A stretch of 64,000 bases of DNA from Pseudomonas sp. N040. GTDB lineage: Bacteria > Pseudomonadota > Gammaproteobacteria > Pseudomonadales > Pseudomonadaceae. Shown here piece after piece: positions 40,433 through 49,456 of the stretch. The stretch spans positions 496,001-560,000 of the forward strand of contig NZ_JADOBE010000001.1 in assembly GCF_015637705.1 (NCBI RefSeq). The letters are read 5' to 3'. The notes below the pieces were generated by a model. It worked only from the letters and a program-made list of their open reading frames with translations. It did not search any database and was not told the DNA's origin. Numbering within the stretch: position 1 is the first letter of the stretch; every line of letters begins with the position of its first letter. The position numbers and the translations under genes were made by a program.

Positions 40433-40618
40433 GGCGGCGGGCAACTCTTGAGGGCTACCGGGCCAACTATAAGCCTTTACTTATGGCTAACCCAATAATT
40501 ATTGATTTTCGTTAATCGACAGCAGCGACTAAGGTAATTCACCTGACCAGCCATGCCTTGCCGGTCACCTGTCGACCGGTGCGTCCGGTTGCCTGCCCAC
40601 TGATCGAGGAGGTCGTCC
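40433..40618. promoter_or_regulatory. pycR-pycA divergent control region
   Basis: This 186-base gap is markedly AT-rich at 40475-40520, unlike the surrounding DNA. It holds a perfect AATAATTATT palindrome and several T-N11-A arrangements of LysR-box type, including one starting at the TTATGGCTAA block near 40488. It is the expected site of PycR binding and of both promoters. Exact boxes cannot be fixed by eye. Confidence 0.5.
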
Positions 40619-42034
<1,416 letters not shown>

Positions 42035-42050
42035 GGGAAGGAAGCAAGAC

Positions 42051-43859
42051 ATGAGCAAGAAAATCAGCGTTACCGATACCGTCCTGCGCGATGCCCACCA
42101 GTCCCTGCTGGCCACCCGCATGCGCACCGAGGACATGCTGCCGATTTGCGCCAAGCTCGATCAGGTTGGCTACTGGTCGCTGGAAGTCTGGGGCGGTGCC
42201 ACCTTCGACGCCTGCGTGCGCTTCCTCAAGGAAGACCCGTGGGAGCGCCTGCGCCTGCTCAAGGCCGCGCTGCCCAACACCCGCCTGCAGATGCTCCTGC
42301 GCGGGCAGAACCTGCTCGGCTACCGCCACTACAGCGATGACGTGGTGCGTGCCTTCGTCGCCAAGGCGGCGGTCAATGGCATCGACGTGTTCCGCATCTT
42401 CGACGCGATGAACGACGTGCGTAACCTGCGCGTGGCCATCGAGGCGGTGAAGGCCGCCGGCAAGCATGCCCAGGGCACCCTCTGCTACACCACCAGCCCG
42501 GTGCACACCACCGCTGCGTTCGTCGAGCAAGCCAAGGCCATGGCGGCCATGGGCGTCGACTCGATCGCGATCAAGGACATGGCCGGGCTGCTCACCCCCT
42601 ATGCCACCGGCGAGCTGGTCAAGGCGCTGAAAGACACCCTCAGCCTGCCGGTGGTGATCCACTCGCACGATACCGCCGGGCTGGCGTCGATGTGCCAGCT
42701 CAAGGCCATCGAGAACGGTGCCGACCGCATCGACACGGCCATTTCCAGCATGGCCTGGGGCACCAGCCATCCGGGTACCGAGTCGATGGTTGCCGCGCTC
42801 AAGGGCAGCGAGTACGACACCGGCCTGGACCTGGAACTGATCCAGGAGATTGGCCTGTACTTCTACGGCGTGCGCAAGAAGTACCACCAGTTCGAGAGCG
42901 AGTTCACCGCGGTGGATACCCGTGTGCAGGTCAACCAGGTGCCGGGCGGGATGATGTCCAACCTGGCCAACCAGCTGAAGGAGCAGGGTGCGCTGCACCG
43001 CATCAACGAAGTGTTCGCCGAGATTCCGCGGGTCCGCGAAGACCTCGGGTACCCGCCGCTGGTCACCCCGACCTCGCAGATCGTCGGCACCCAGGCGGTG
43101 TTCAACGTACTGGCCGGCGAGCGCTACAAGACCATCACCAACGAGGTGAAGCTGTACCTGCAGGGTCGCTATGGCAAGGCCGCCGGGACGATCAACGAGA
43201 CCCTGCGCGCTCAGGCCATCGGCAGCGAGGAAGTCATCGACGTGCGCCCGGCCGACCTGCTCAAGCCGGAGATGGACCGGCTGCGCGAAGAAGTCGGCAG
43301 CCTGGCGCAGAGCGAAGAGGACGTCCTGACCTACGCCATGTTCCCCGATATCGGGCGCAAGTTCCTCGAGGAGCGCGCCGCCGGCACGCTAAAGCCGGAA
43401 GCCTTGTTGCCACTGCCGGTGCCGGGTGCTCCCGCGGCCGCCGGCAGCGAAGGGGTGCCGACCGAGTTCGTGGTCGACGTGCACGGCGAAACCTACCGGG
43501 TCGACATCACCGGCGTCGGCGTGAAGACCGATGGCAAGCGGCACTTCTACCTGTCCATCGACGGCATGCCGGAAGAGGTGGTGTTCGAGCCACTCAACCA
43601 GTTCGTCAGCGGTGGCGGTAACAAGCGTAAGCAGGCCAGCGCGCCGGGCGACGTCAGCACCAGCATGCCGGGCAACATTGTCGACGTGCTGGTCAAGGTC
43701 GGCGAGGTGGTCAAGGCCGGGCAGGCCCTGCTGATCAGCGAGGCGATGAAGATGGAAACCGAAGTGCCGGCACCGATCGCCGGTACCGTCAAGGCGGTGC
43801 ACGTGGCCAAGGGCGACCGGGTCAATCCGGGCGATGTGCTGGTAGAGATCGAGGGCTGA
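42051..43859 (+). CDS. pycB: Pyruvate carboxylase subunit B (carboxyltransferase + biotin carrier)
   Basis: The 602-residue product has an N-terminal HMGL-like TIM barrel ('KISVTDTVLRDAHQSLLATRM', 'VWGGATFDACVRFLKEDPWERL', 'VFRIFDAMND', 'IKDMAGLLTPYATGELV', 'VVIHSHDTAG') and a conserved carboxylase domain ('TPTSQIVGTQAVFNVL'). The C-terminal biotinyl domain has the biotin Lys in 'LISEAMKMETEV'. It transfers carboxyl from biotin to pyruvate to make oxaloacetate. It is annotated elsewhere as oadA (oxaloacetate decarboxylase alpha), but pairing with a biotin carboxylase and the lack of membrane beta/gamma subunits favour pyruvate carboxylase. Confidence 0.94.
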   Translation: MSKKISVTDTVLRDAHQSLLATRMRTEDMLPICAKLDQVGYWSLEVWGGATFDACVRFLKEDPWERLRLLKAALPNTRLQMLLRGQNLLGYRHYSDDVVRAFVAKAAVNGIDVFRIFDAMNDVRNLRVAIEAVKAAGKHAQGTLCYTTSPVHTTAAFVEQAKAMAAMGVDSIAIKDMAGLLTPYATGELVKALKDTLSLPVVIHSHDTAGLASMCQLKAIENGADRIDTAISSMAWGTSHPGTESMVAALKGSEYDTGLDLELIQEIGLYFYGVRKKYHQFESEFTAVDTRVQVNQVPGGMMSNLANQLKEQGALHRINEVFAEIPRVREDLGYPPLVTPTSQIVGTQAVFNVLAGERYKTITNEVKLYLQGRYGKAAGTINETLRAQAIGSEEVIDVRPADLLKPEMDRLREEVGSLAQSEEDVLTYAMFPDIGRKFLEERAAGTLKPEALLPLPVPGAPAAAGSEGVPTEFVVDVHGETYRVDITGVGVKTDGKRHFYLSIDGMPEEVVFEPLNQFVSGGGNKRKQASAPGDVSTSMPGNIVDVLVKVGEVVKAGQALLISEAMKMETEVPAPIAGTVKAVHVAKGDRVNPGDVLVEIEG

Positions 43860-43866
43860 ACCTAAG

Positions 43867-43896
43867 GCGTAGGGTGGGCTTTAGCCCACCCTACGC
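43867..43896. repeat. REP palindrome, perfect 13-base arms
   Basis: GCGTAGGGTGGGC-TTTA-GCCCACCCTACGC lies 7 bases after the pycB stop. It belongs to the same family as 36733 and 54656. It may mark the 3' end of the pyc message before sbtA. Confidence 0.88.
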
Positions 43897-43994
43897 TGGG
43901 TCGCTGTAACAGATTTTCCCCTCCCGCTGGCGGAGGGCGCGCGTCGGCTACCGCCGGTGCACGATGCTTGGGTTGAACCGGCCCGGGTTGCCGC

Positions 43995-44015
43995 CCCTGT
44001 CCCACAAGGACAGGG
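43995..44015 (+). promoter_or_regulatory. Leader hairpin upstream of sbtA-like gene
   Basis: CCCTGTCC-CACAA-GGACAGGG is an 8-base perfect stem followed by CTTTGG, ending 25 bases before the sbtA ATG. Its place in the presumed leader makes a regulatory or 5' stabilising role possible. The short U run makes full termination unlikely. Confidence 0.45.
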
Positions 44016-44040
44016 CTTTGGAATTCCATGGAGTTAGAGA

Positions 44041-44982
44041 ATGGGGCTAGATCCGGTCGTACTCTTCTTTATCTTCGGCCTGCTCGCCGGGTTGCTGAAA
44101 AGCGAACTGAAGCTGCCGCCGGCGCTGTATGAAACGCTGTCGATCCTGTTGCTGCTGGCCATCGGCCTGCACGGTGGCGTCGAGCTGGCCGAGCAGGCCA
44201 GTGTGCAGCTGCTCGGTCAGGTCGGGCTGGTGCTGGCGCTGGGCGTCCTTTTGCCGGTACTGGCCTTCGGCCTGTTGCGCGCGCTGCGCTTTGACCGCAT
44301 CAACGCCGCTGCCGTGGCGGCACACTACGGCTCGGTGAGTGCCGGTACCTTTGCCGTGGTGGTGGCCTTCATGGTCTCGCGCGGCATCGATTTCGAGAGT
44401 TACATGCCACTCTTCGTGGCCATCCTGGAAATCCCGGCGATTCTGGTCGGCATCGTGCTGGCCAAGGGCATCAGCCGGGATACCCACTGGAAGGAGCTGG
44501 GCCGCGAAATCTTCCTCGGCAAAAGCATCATGCTGCTGCTCGGCGGCCTGCTGATCGGCGCCATCGCCGGCAAGGAAGGCATCAAGCCGCTGGAGCCGCT
44601 GTACACCAGCATGTTCAAGCCGGTGCTGGCGTTCTTCCTGCTGGAAATGGGCCTGATTGCCTCCGGCCAGCTCGGCGCGCTCCGGCAGTTCGGCCTGCGC
44701 CTGCTCGGTTTTGCCCTGTTGATGCCGTTGCTCGGCGCATTGATTGGCGGGTTGCTGGCGCGCTTCATGGGTTTGTCGCTGGGCGGTACTGCCATGCTGG
44801 CGACGCTGGCGGCCAGTGCCTCCTATATTGCGGTGCCGGCGGCCCTGCGCCTGGCGTTGCCCGAGGCCAATCCGTCGCTGTCGCTGACCGCTTCGCTGGG
44901 CATCACCTTTCCGTTCAACATCCTGATCGGCATCCCGCTGTACCTGGCGCTGGCCGAACAGCTGATTGCCTGGGGGCTCTGA
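44041..44982 (+). CDS. sbtA: SbtA-type sodium-dependent bicarbonate transporter
   Basis: The 313-residue product has about ten membrane helices in two inverted halves. SbtA-family motifs are 'DPVVLFFIFGLLAGLLKSELKLP', 'YETLSILLLLAIGLHGGVEL', 'AAVAAHYGSVSAGTFAVVVAFM', 'EIPAILVGIVLA', 'LLEMGLIASGQLGALR', 'GTAMLATLAASASYIAVPAALRLALPEANPSLSLTASLGITFPFNI'. Cyanobacterial SbtA imports HCO3- with Na+. The ATG at 44041 has GGAG upstream. It follows pycB, whose enzyme consumes bicarbonate, and is followed within one base by a PII-like gene. Supplying HCO3- to pyruvate carboxylase is my inference. Confidence 0.88.
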   Translation: MGLDPVVLFFIFGLLAGLLKSELKLPPALYETLSILLLLAIGLHGGVELAEQASVQLLGQVGLVLALGVLLPVLAFGLLRALRFDRINAAAVAAHYGSVSAGTFAVVVAFMVSRGIDFESYMPLFVAILEIPAILVGIVLAKGISRDTHWKELGREIFLGKSIMLLLGGLLIGAIAGKEGIKPLEPLYTSMFKPVLAFFLLEMGLIASGQLGALRQFGLRLLGFALLMPLLGALIGGLLARFMGLSLGGTAMLATLAASASYIAVPAALRLALPEANPSLSLTASLGITFPFNILIGIPLYLALAEQLIAWGL

Positions 44983-44983
44983 C

Positions 44984-45286
44984 ATGCCGGCGCATACCCG
45001 TACCCTGCTCACCGTGATCTGCGAAGCCGCGCTGGAGAAGAAACTGCTGGTCGACCTCGAGCAGCTCGGCGCCCCCGGCTGGACCCTTTCCGATGCCCGC
45101 GGCCGTGGCGGCCGCGGCGTGCGCAGCGCCGGCTGGGACACTGAGGGCAATATCCGCCTGGAGATCATCTGCGGCGCCGAATTGGCCGAGCGCATTGCCG
45201 CCCACCTGCAGCAGCGCTACTACGCCAATTACGCGATGGTCTGTTACTTGTCACAGGTGCAGGTGCTGCGCCCGGAGAAGTTCTGA
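44984..45286 (+). CDS. PII-like protein (SbtB-like)
   Basis: The ATG at 44984 is one base after the SbtA TGA (44980-44982), so translation is coupled. The 100-residue product has the PII ferredoxin-like pattern: beta1 'TLLTVICEAALEKKLLVDLEQLGAPGWTLSDARGRG', a T-loop-like 'GRGVRSAGWDTEG', and beta 'NIRLEIICGAELAERIAAHLQQRYYANYAMVCYLSQVQVLR'. Cyanobacterial SbtB binds adenine nucleotides (cAMP, AMP, ADP, ATP) and controls SbtA. The same layout here implies a nucleotide-gated transporter. Confidence 0.85.
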   Translation: MPAHTRTLLTVICEAALEKKLLVDLEQLGAPGWTLSDARGRGGRGVRSAGWDTEGNIRLEIICGAELAERIAAHLQQRYYANYAMVCYLSQVQVLRPEKF

Positions 45287-45492
45287 GCGGCCGGATGGCG
45301 CCTGTGGCAGGGCAAATACTGATCTGCGGCAGCTAAATTGCGCTTTCCGCCATCCCGGCCTTGGCATGGCACTGTGCGGCTGGCTAGGCTCCGGGGAGTG
45401 CACACGGCTGCCGTGCTTCGTTGCCATCGCTGGCCGTTGCCCTCCACGCCTCGGCAAAGGGTGCAGACAGTGTTCCCACAGGGGTTGCATGC

Positions 45493-46626
45493 ATGGAAAA
45501 CCAGACCGCGGAAACGCCAAAACCGGATGCCTACAACTACCTGCAGCAACTTTACGAGCAGGGCGGCTCGGACCTGTTTCTGAGTGTCGGCACCTGCGCG
45601 CAGATCAAGGTCGAGGGCATCACCCGGCCGCTCAACGAGTACCGCCTGCGCCCCGGCGAAGTGCAGCTGATGGCCTATCAGCTGATGAACCAGCGGCAGA
45701 TCGCCGAGTTCGAGCGCGACCTGGAAATGAACCTGGCGGTGAGCGTCTCGACCAGCGCGCGCTTTCGCATCAATGTCTACTACCAGCGTGGCGAAGTGTC
45801 GATGGCGGTGCGCCTGATCCAGAGCCGGATCCCCTCGATCATCGAGCTGGGCCTGCCGGCGCAGCTGCAGAAACTGGCCATGCTCGATCGCGGCCTGGTG
45901 CTGGTGGTGGGCGCTGCCGGTTCGGGCAAGTCGACCACCCTGGCGGCCATGCTCGATCACCGCAACCAGCACAAGTCCGGGCATATCATCTGCATCGAGG
46001 ACCCGATCGAATACATCCACCAGCACAAGCTGTCGGTGATCGACCAGCGCGAAGTCGGGCTGGATACCCACAGCTTCTCCGCGGCCCTGCGCAACGTCCT
46101 GCGCGAGGCGCCGGATGTGATCATGCTCGGCGAGATCCGCGACCTCGACACCATGCAGAATGCCTTGCACTACGCCGAGACCGGCCACCTGTGCCTGGCG
46201 ACCCTGCACGCTACCTCCACCACCCATGCGCTGGAACGCATCGTGCGCTTCTTCCCCGAGGATGCCCGCCACCAGGTGCTGGCGGACCTGGCGCAGAACC
46301 TGCTGGCGATCGTCGGCCAGCGCCTGATCCCGGCGGTCAACCAGCGGCGCGCGGTGGCCGTGGAGCTGATGCTGGCCACCGCGCACATCCGCGACCTGAT
46401 CCAGCGCGACCTGCTCGACGACTTGCGCGAGGCCATCGGCCGCGCCCAGGAGCAGGGCCTGCAGACCTTCGACCAGCACCTGTTCCTGCTCTACCAGGCC
46501 GGCAAGATCTCCATCGAGGAAGCCCTGCGGCATGCCGACTCGCGTACCGACCTGACCCTGCGCATCAAGCTGGGCAAGCAGGTCAGCGGCAATGACCTAC
46601 CCTTTCATATGCAGGATTCGCGCTAG
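45493..46626 (+). CDS. PilT/PilU-family twitching ATPase (PilU-like, orphan)
   Basis: The 377-residue secretion-type ATPase shows an N-terminal PAS-like domain ('YLQQLYEQGGSDLFLSVGT..QIKVEGITRPL'), Walker A 'VGAAGSGKSTTLAAML', Asp box 'HIICIEDPIEYIHQHKLSVIDQREVGLDTHSF' and Walker B region 'APDVIMLGEIRDLDTM'. The His box is 'AETGHLCLATLHATST'. These fit PilU-type pilus-retraction motors. Canonical pilT-pilU genes sit elsewhere in Pseudomonas, so this is probably an extra paralogue. No pilin or assembly genes are nearby. A diguanylate cyclase gene follows 61 bases on. Confidence 0.9.
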   Translation: MENQTAETPKPDAYNYLQQLYEQGGSDLFLSVGTCAQIKVEGITRPLNEYRLRPGEVQLMAYQLMNQRQIAEFERDLEMNLAVSVSTSARFRINVYYQRGEVSMAVRLIQSRIPSIIELGLPAQLQKLAMLDRGLVLVVGAAGSGKSTTLAAMLDHRNQHKSGHIICIEDPIEYIHQHKLSVIDQREVGLDTHSFSAALRNVLREAPDVIMLGEIRDLDTMQNALHYAETGHLCLATLHATSTTHALERIVRFFPEDARHQVLADLAQNLLAIVGQRLIPAVNQRRAVAVELMLATAHIRDLIQRDLLDDLREAIGRAQEQGLQTFDQHLFLLYQAGKISIEEALRHADSRTDLTLRIKLGKQVSGNDLPFHMQDSR

Positions 46627-46687
46627 CGGCATTCGCGCAGGCGCGGCAACCCGGGGAGCAGGAGGCACAATCCCGCAGGAGAGGCCC

Positions 46688-47830
46688 ATGTACCCCGATA
46701 CCCGCACCCTGATCCTCGGCATGGCGATCAGTTGCTGTTTCCTGGTACTGGTGCTGGCCACCCTGTGGCGCCAGCAGGGCCGCGCGATCGGCGGGCTGGG
46801 TGAATGGAGCCTGGCCTACCTGCAGATTGCCCTGTGGTCGGCCCTGACCGTCAGTTTTCCCGAGTGGGTACAGTTATGGGTCCCGGCTATTTGCCTGGCT
46901 CTGAGCATGGTCATCGCGCATCTGCTGATCTATGAGGGGCTGCGGCGCTTTCTGCTGCTCCGCCGCGACTACCGCCTGAGCATTACCCTGCTGCTGGCCA
47001 GCTTCGCCGGCATGCTGCTGGCGAGCGCCCTGGAGAGCTCCGCGCTGCGCTTTTTGTCAGCCTCGACGACGATCCTGCTCAGCTACCTGCTGGTCCTGCG
47101 CGCGATTCGCCGGAGCAACCAGCATCTGGTTGCCAGCGGTGTGTTCACCCTGCTTGCGCTGATCATGACCCTGGCCTTCCTGTTGCGCCTGGCCAGCATC
47201 CTGGGCGGCGAGCGGGATATTTCCGTGTACGCGCTGAGCGAGATGCAGCAGTTCGTCACCCTGGTATTTGCTTTGCTGGTGCCGATGGCCGGGATGTCGC
47301 TGGTGCTGATGGTCAACGAGCGGGTGCAGCAGCGTCTGAACGAGCAGGCGACCCGCGATGCCCTTACCGGCATCTTCAACCGCCGGGCCTTTCTCGCTGC
47401 CGCCGAAGTGGAGCTGGAACGCAGCCGGCGCTATGGCACCTCACTGGGGCTGGTGCAGATCGATCTGGACCATTTCAAGCGGGTCAATGACACCTACGGC
47501 CACCAGGCCGGTGACCGCGTGCTGGTCGATTTCGCCGCGCGGGTCTCGGCGTTGCTGCGCGCCACCGATGTGTTCGGGCGCATGGGCGGCGAGGAGTTCA
47601 TCCTGCTGTTGCCGCAGACCGGTCTCGACGAGTCGCTGCAGGTCGCCGAGCGGATCCGCAGCAGCCTGGCCGAAGCGCAGATCCAGCCGGCCTATACCGC
47701 CAGCTTCGGTGTGGCCACGGCGGCCGGTGGTGCGCCGGCGATCGAGATCCTCATCGGCAACGCAGATGCGGCGCTGTACCGGGCCAAGAGCAACGGCCGC
47801 AACCGCGTCGAGTTCACCCCGGCACCCTAG
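46688..47830 (+). CDS. Membrane diguanylate cyclase (GGDEF)
   Basis: The 380-residue product has an N-terminal membrane region of about six to seven helices (residues 5-215) with no obvious sensor domain, then a GGDEF domain starting at 'EQATRDALTGIFNRRAFL'. The active-site loop is 'GRMGGEEFILLLP', so the GG(D/E)EF signature is intact, and 'LVQIDLDHFKRVNDTYGHQAGD' supplies the metal-binding Asp and Asn. It should make c-di-GMP. The ATG at 46688 has GGAGAGG upstream. Co-transcription with the PilU-like ATPase is likely. Confidence 0.93.
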   Translation: MYPDTRTLILGMAISCCFLVLVLATLWRQQGRAIGGLGEWSLAYLQIALWSALTVSFPEWVQLWVPAICLALSMVIAHLLIYEGLRRFLLLRRDYRLSITLLLASFAGMLLASALESSALRFLSASTTILLSYLLVLRAIRRSNQHLVASGVFTLLALIMTLAFLLRLASILGGERDISVYALSEMQQFVTLVFALLVPMAGMSLVLMVNERVQQRLNEQATRDALTGIFNRRAFLAAAEVELERSRRYGTSLGLVQIDLDHFKRVNDTYGHQAGDRVLVDFAARVSALLRATDVFGRMGGEEFILLLPQTGLDESLQVAERIRSSLAEAQIQPAYTASFGVATAAGGAPAIEILIGNADAALYRAKSNGRNRVEFTPAP

Positions 47831-47872
47831 TAAGTCGCTGGCGTGCCTTGCCGGCGCGGCCCGCTGCCGCGA

Positions 47873-48298
47873 TCAGCCCAGCGCCAGCGCGGCGTTGATG
47901 GTCAGGCCGACCAGCAGCAGCGAGGACAGCACGAACAGGGCGAAGCGCAGTTCGATCTTGTTGATCAGCACCTGCACCAGGCTGTGCACCACGCGCAGGC
48001 CCACATAGCCCCAGGCCAGCGCCAGGTTGATCCCGCCACCTTCGCCCTGCAGCGCCAGCACCAGGCTGATGGCATAGAACAGGGTCGGCTGTTCCATCAG
48101 GTGGTTGTAGTTGTCGGCCTTCCAGCGCACGGCGGCCGGCAGCAGGTTCATCTGCTCGCCGCGCGGGGCATCCGGATCGAGCTTCATATGGGCCCGGCGG
48201 ACAGCCGGGATGCGGGTGATGTACATCCACAGCCAGATCAGCATGGACCAGGCGACCAGGGCAACGATGGGGGCGAGGATCGGGCTGGAGACGAACAT
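47873..48298 (-). CDS. MAPEG-family membrane protein
   Basis: The 141-residue product has four predicted membrane helices with the MAPEG pattern: 'MKLDPDAPRGEQMNLLPAAVRWKADNYNHLMEQPTLFYAISLVL' holds the conserved N-L-E/Q-P motif, and 'YVGLRVVHSLVQVLINKIELRFALF' follows. MAPEG proteins act as glutathione transferases or peroxidases on hydrophobic substrates; bacterial members are poorly studied. The ATG at 48298 follows an AGGAG-like site. It is the last gene of a minus-strand run beginning at 52102. Confidence 0.88.
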   Translation of the reverse strand: MFVSSPILAPIVALVAWSMLIWLWMYITRIPAVRRAHMKLDPDAPRGEQMNLLPAAVRWKADNYNHLMEQPTLFYAISLVLALQGEGGGINLALAWGYVGLRVVHSLVQVLINKIELRFALFVLSSLLLVGLTINAALALG

Positions 48299-48377
48299 GG
48301 AATAACTCCTGGTTGGGTGGGTGTGGCTCAGGCAAAGGCTTGCCGGGAGGGGGCAGTCTGCTGTCGGCCTCCGCGGC

Positions 48378-48968
48378 CTATCGGGCTTTGACGCAGGCCA
48401 TCTCCGGCGCATCGTAGCCCCAGCGGATGGTCGCCGTGCCCTGATGTTCCCAGAACAGCTCGTTCGGTCCCTCGTATCTGGCGCCGCTGGCGCTGACGGC
48501 CTGGTACATCAGCGAGGTGCTGTCGCCGCGTTCGGCGATCAGGGTGGCGGGCACGGTCTTGAAGAAGGTGACGATGACTTCGTCGGCCGGGTTGCCGTTG
48601 CAGCTGAAGGTGACCGGCCCGATGCTCTCAACCAGGCGGTAGCGGGCCTGCAGTTCGCTGATGCGCCGGACGTAGTTGTCCCTGACGCAGGCCGGGATGT
48701 CGTCGGCCTTCCAGCAGTCGTCGCGACCCTTGATCCAGCCGCGCTGGGTCGGCTTCAGATAGGCCGGGTGTTCATTGCCGGCTTTTTTCAGGGCGGCGGC
48801 ATAGACCGTGGCCATTTGCTGGTCGAGCGCGGACAGTTCGCTGTTCTGGCAAACCAGCTCCTCGATACTGCCATTTTCCACCTTGCTGCAATCAAACGAA
48901 GGACCCTGGGCCATGGCGCTGCCAGCAGCGAGCAGCAGGCTGCTGCAAATCAGTAAAGGTGCATTCAT
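48378..48968 (-). CDS. LprI-MliC two-domain lysozyme inhibitor
   Basis: The 196-residue exported protein has a signal peptide (1-20, ending 'GSAMAQ'). An LprI (DUF1311) domain follows ('FDCSKVENGSIEELVCQNSELSALDQQMATVYAAAL', 'GWIKGRDDCW...ACVRDNYVRRISELQARY'). The C-terminal MliC domain has 'VTFSCNG' and 'SASGARYEGPNELFWEHQGTATIRWG', matching the family's SGxxYxx...FW..G..A motif. MliC/PliC proteins inhibit c-type lysozyme by inserting this SGxxY loop in the active site, and LprI has been reported as a lysozyme inhibitor in mycobacteria. Both Cys pairs fit disulfides in the periplasm. Confidence 0.88.
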   Translation of the reverse strand: MNAPLLICSSLLLAAGSAMAQGPSFDCSKVENGSIEELVCQNSELSALDQQMATVYAAALKKAGNEHPAYLKPTQRGWIKGRDDCWKADDIPACVRDNYVRRISELQARYRLVESIGPVTFSCNGNPADEVIVTFFKTVPATLIAERGDSTSLMYQAVSASGARYEGPNELFWEHQGTATIRWGYDAPEMACVKAR

Positions 48969-48994
48969 CGAATCTACCCCTGCGAAGTTGCCGT

Positions 48995-49417
48995 TCAGGC
49001 CAGAAATTGCGTGCTGATAAAGCCCCAGACAATCGCGCCGACACCACCGACTTCAGCGACGATCAACAGCCAGATGCCCCAGGTGGTGTTGAAGTTGCGC
49101 TGCCTGAACTGGTTGTCGGTTTTGTTCTCCAGACCGAGCTTGGTGTACTGCGCAATCGCGATGGCGAAGAACAGCAGCGGTGCGCCGGTGATCAGCAGTT
49201 GCACGGATTCGCTGTACGGGCTGAATTTCAGCAGCTCGGCCATCACCAGCGCGGCAAAGCTGTACATCAGCGCGGCGCGGTGGGCGATGTCGATGTACAC
49301 CGGGGCGCAGTGCTCGGGGCTGCGCATGATGCCGCGGTACTTCAGTACGCCGAGCAGCAGGCCGGCGAAGAGGAAAATGCCGGCGGCGGCGAGGGTCAGC
49401 TTGATGGCCAGATTCAT
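48995..49417 (-). CDS. Small membrane protein, four helices, unknown function
   Basis: The 140-residue product has predicted helices at about 5-27, 45-63, 73-89 and 112-135. Conserved-looking loops are 'KYRGIMRSPEHCAPVYIDIAHRAALMYSF' and 'KTDNQFRQRNFNTTWGIW'. I do not recognise the family. A GCAGGAAC site precedes the ATG at 49417. It lies between the two lysozyme-inhibitor genes on the same strand (39 bases after PliI-like, 26 before LprI-MliC), so it is almost certainly co-transcribed with them. Confidence 0.75.
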   Translation of the reverse strand: MNLAIKLTLAAAGIFLFAGLLLGVLKYRGIMRSPEHCAPVYIDIAHRAALMYSFAALVMAELLKFSPYSESVQLLITGAPLLFFAIAIAQYTKLGLENKTDNQFRQRNFNTTWGIWLLIVAEVGGVGAIVWGFISTQFLA

Positions 49418-49456
49418 GCGGCGGGTTCCTGCTCGGTGCGGTGTGGGTGGACGGTT

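Noticed and set aside
42051..43859. Oxaloacetate decarboxylase sodium pump alpha subunit
   Set aside because: No beta or gamma membrane subunits are present, and a biotin carboxylase gene directly precedes it under a PycR-like regulator, so pyruvate carboxylase is preferred.
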